Source: Terriglobia bacterium
GTDB taxonomy: Bacteria > Acidobacteriota > UBA6911
Reading direction: 5' to 3'
Length of the DNA: 64,000 nt
Assembly (NCBI GenBank): GCA_020072565.1
Contig: JAIQGI010000005.1
Span: 1-64,000 of the forward strand
The first letter of the stretch is position 1, and every line of letters starts with the position of its first letter. Shown here one piece after another: positions 63,891 through 64,000 of the stretch. The position numbers were made by a program, and so were the translations under genes. The notes beneath the pieces are model-generated. The model was not told where the DNA came from. It searched no databases and saw only the letters and a list, made by a program, of their open reading frames with translations.

Positions 63891-64000
63891 TTGCGCACCG
63901 TTGTTCAGTTGGGCGGCTTTGCACCTGCGGCGGCGCAACTCAATCGCTCTCAATCCACCATCAGTTACGCAATCGCCCGGCTTCAGGAACAGCTTGGGAT
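63861..64000 (+). CDS. LysR-family transcriptional regulator, N-terminal part (cut by window end)
   Basis: The 46 visible residues begin MKTTLDEWEILRTVVQLGGF and continue APAAAQLNRSQSTISYAIAR, LQEQLG. This is the winged helix-turn-helix of a LysR-type regulator, with the recognition helix at RSQSTISYAI. It is transcribed divergently from the SDR-transketolase operon, the usual arrangement for a LysR activator of a catabolic cluster. The effector domain lies outside the window. Confidence 0.88.
   Translation, partial: MKTTLDEWEILRTVVQLGGFAPAAAQLNRSQSTISYAIARLQEQLG

Noticed and set aside
1-64000. tRNA, rRNA, prophage or conjugative functions
   Set aside because: No cloverleaf-like sequence, rRNA segment, phage structural gene, integrase or conjugation gene was recognised on either strand.

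Overview
The window is a chromosomal stretch of an acidobacterium, most likely of the Solibacter/Bryobacter type. The evidence is the combination of protein families almost confined to that phylum: ADOP orphan permeases (TIGR03434) next to acidobacterial PadR repressors (TIGR03433), M56 peptidases fused to the Soli_TIGR03435 domain, a VWFA-related acidobacterial protein (TIGR03436) and large Oar-like TonB-dependent receptors with an N-terminal carboxypeptidase-regulatory domain. The DNA is GC-rich by eye. I saw no tRNA, rRNA or CRISPR array.

Layout. (1) 1-17.3 kb, + strand: six ADOP permeases (the first cut by the window edge, one frameshifted) interleaved with four PadR genes, plus a decayed PadR tail and a stray ADOP C-terminal fragment. 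(2) 17.5-22.2 kb, +: a BlaI/MecI-type repressor with a palindromic operator, then two tandem M56-TIGR03435 membrane proteases of equal length and a truncated third TIGR03435 gene. (3) 22.3-27.6 kb, +: a TonB-receptor-like outer-membrane protein and a VWFA-related secreted protein, one base apart. (4) 27.6-50.4 kb, - strand: seven more ADOPs in four PadR-headed units (PadR+1, PadR+1, PadR+2, PadR+3), separated by graveyards of gene fragments, including a transposase remnant and two copies of a ~207 bp thioredoxin-like tail. (5) 50.4-51.4 kb: a second remnant of the same transposase family. (6) 51.5-63.5 kb, -: an Oar-like receptor and a sugar-acid catabolic cluster in transcription order: SDR dehydrogenase, split transketolase (two subunits), tartronate-semialdehyde-type reductase, two ACS-family MFS transporters, GH43 beta-xylosidase. 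A LysR-family gene diverges from its promoter end and runs off the window; a broken copy of that LysR gene's 5' region lies at the other end of the cluster.

How it fits together. The PadR-ADOP units look like autoregulated repressor-permease operons: each PadR gene is followed, at 40 bp or less, by its ADOP(s), and several PadR promoters carry palindromes. ADOPs resemble the MacB/FtsX permease duplicated in one chain, but no ABC ATPase is encoded here, so their energy source or sensor role is unknown. The BlaI/M56 unit has the logic of BlaI-BlaR1 (membrane protease inactivates repressor) but with a TIGR03435 domain in place of the beta-lactam sensor. The right-hand cluster probably takes up and degrades xylan-derived oligosaccharides and sugar acids through a transketolase step.
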